NCBI RefSeq assembly: GCF_000091045.1
Contig: NC_006684.1
Location: 1,330,001 to 1,386,580 of the forward strand
Length of the DNA: 56,580 nt
DNA from: Cryptococcus deneoformans JEC21
Taxonomy: Eukaryota > Basidiomycota > Tremellomycetes > Tremellales > Cryptococcaceae
Direction of reading: 5' to 3'
Positions 55,769-56,580 of this stretch are shown here, one piece after another. Positions within the stretch are counted from its first letter, which is position 1. Each line of letters begins with the position of its first letter. The notes under the pieces are model-generated. The model ran no database searches. It was given only the letters and a program-made list of their open reading frames with translations, and had not been told where the DNA came from. The position numbers and the translations under genes were made by a program.

Positions 55769-56580
55769 ATGGCTACGCAGGGCACCGATTACGACGGCAA
55801 CGACGTTGCTTCTCGAATGTCTAATATGAACATTGCGGAAAACCATTACGCTTCGATTCAGCAACCCCAGCCACCCTCCCACTCCCAAAGTCCTGTAACT
55901 AGCACCTCCCCAAACGTGTCAACTCCGTTTGCACGTGGCTTAACCTATTCGTACGCCGGCGAACAGCAAGGGTACCCTTACTATAGCGCCTCTGCAGGCG
56001 TCGACCAATTTGGCGGACAGATGGGTCCTCCTGCCACGTACCCTTACGGAGCTCCTGTCCAATTACTTTCTCCTCACTTGGCTCCTATGAATTTTGATGG
56101 GTATTCTGGAGGCGGCGAAGTTTATGGTAACCAGCAAGACCGTAGTCAAAGTCATCAACAACAACAAGGCGTACAGGCCAACGGTACGCCTGGGAGACAG
56201 AATCACCGACCGCCTCATGGGCAGACGCTACAGCAGAGTGCTCAATACTTTGGTTACCCTGACCAAAGGCAATATTGGATGTCTCATCAAGAAATATTCT
56301 TGCAGCAAATAGAAAGGAAGAAAGAGGTATGTATAATGAAGACTGGGTAGTGTTTAATTGCTGACTAGAACCACCATAGTACCAGCCTCGTTCTAGCCAA
56401 GGTCCCATGAGCCGCATCTCTCAAAATTCTGGCTCCAATTTCCGTCAAGACTTCAATCCTACACTTCAAGGCAATTTCCATGGACAGGGCAACTTGTCTT
56501 TCCATGCCGCACAAACTGGGCAATATGGCTTACACCCTGCCCCTCATTTCGTTGCCCTCACCGGTTTCCCTCCTCAGTTT
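55769..56580 (+). CDS. Q/N-rich low-complexity protein (partial, 5' end)
   Basis: The start is ATG 55769 (MATQGTDYDGNDVASRMSNM). The visible 190-residue first exon and the start of a second (YQPRSSQGPMSRISQNSGSN) are rich in Gln, Ser, Pro, Tyr and Gly (SQSHQQQQG, ADVG-free), with no folded domain yet. The first intron runs from 56322 (GTATGT) to about 56379. The gene continues beyond the window. Such prion-like N-termini are common in fungal RNA-binding proteins and transcription factors, but I cannot tell which. A very long upstream interval and leader suggest elaborate control. Confidence 0.75.

Overview
The window looks like chromosomal DNA from a basidiomycete yeast of the Cryptococcus neoformans/gattii group. 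The evidence is dense genes on both strands, nearly all cut by many short introns (about 45-70 nt, GTRNGT...YAG), pyrimidine-rich promoters, and protein sequences typical of Tremellomycetes (for example Pfa4, Hbs1 and Rvs161). I see no RNA gene, no complete transposon and no CRISPR. There is one short assembly gap (N, 39024-39080). Gene models below were built by joining exons by eye from splice signals and family conservation, so junctions are approximate unless a coordinate is given.

Layout. 1-8 kb: the 3' end of an unknown gene, an Msd1/ADIP-type spindle-anchoring protein (-), a HERP/Usa1-type ERAD protein (+), the GTPase GPN3 (+) and a BTB-like protein (-). 8.9-16.8 kb: palmitoyltransferase PFA4 (-), a small four-helix membrane protein (-), a gene-poor 1.3 kb block with a degenerate minisatellite, an aldo-keto reductase (-) and a Cdc25/rhodanese-like phosphatase (-). 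17-25 kb: glutaredoxin GRX5 (+), mitoribosomal uS4m (-), ribosome-rescue GTPase HBS1 (-) and an AVT/SLC38-type amino acid transporter (-). 25.4-33 kb: an Afi1/DENN-type protein (+), a lineage-specific gene with an in-frame stop (+) and the acyltransferase GPC1 (-). 33.8-42 kb: GTPBP1-like GTPase (+), EB1/BIM1 (+), PPM1 (-), a FUN14 protein cut by the gap (+) and Golgi GDPase GDA1 (-). The last three lie in a conspicuously GC-rich island. 43-56.6 kb: a small acidic protein (+), a MEF2/RLM1-type MADS-box factor (-), a cupin (-), COX11 (-), proteasome alpha1 SCL1 (-), RVS161 (+) and, after 2.9 kb without a convincing gene, the start of a Q/N-rich protein (+).

The genes are housekeeping and do not form one pathway. 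Several serve mitochondria (GRX5, uS4m, COX11, FUN14 and perhaps an isoform of the phosphatase); others serve microtubules (Msd1-like, EB1), the secretory and endocytic system (HERP-like, PFA4, GDA1, RVS161, Afi1-like) and translation quality control (HBS1, GTPBP1-like).

The most unusual signal is in the splicing architecture. Exons of 6, 7, 13, 14, 18, 19 and 22 nt sit on catalytic or highly conserved residues in PFA4, the phosphatase, SCL1, RVS161 and the reductase. At least four introns begin with GC instead of GT. One gene carries an in-frame TAG that is bypassed either by a 51-nt in-frame intron or by readthrough.
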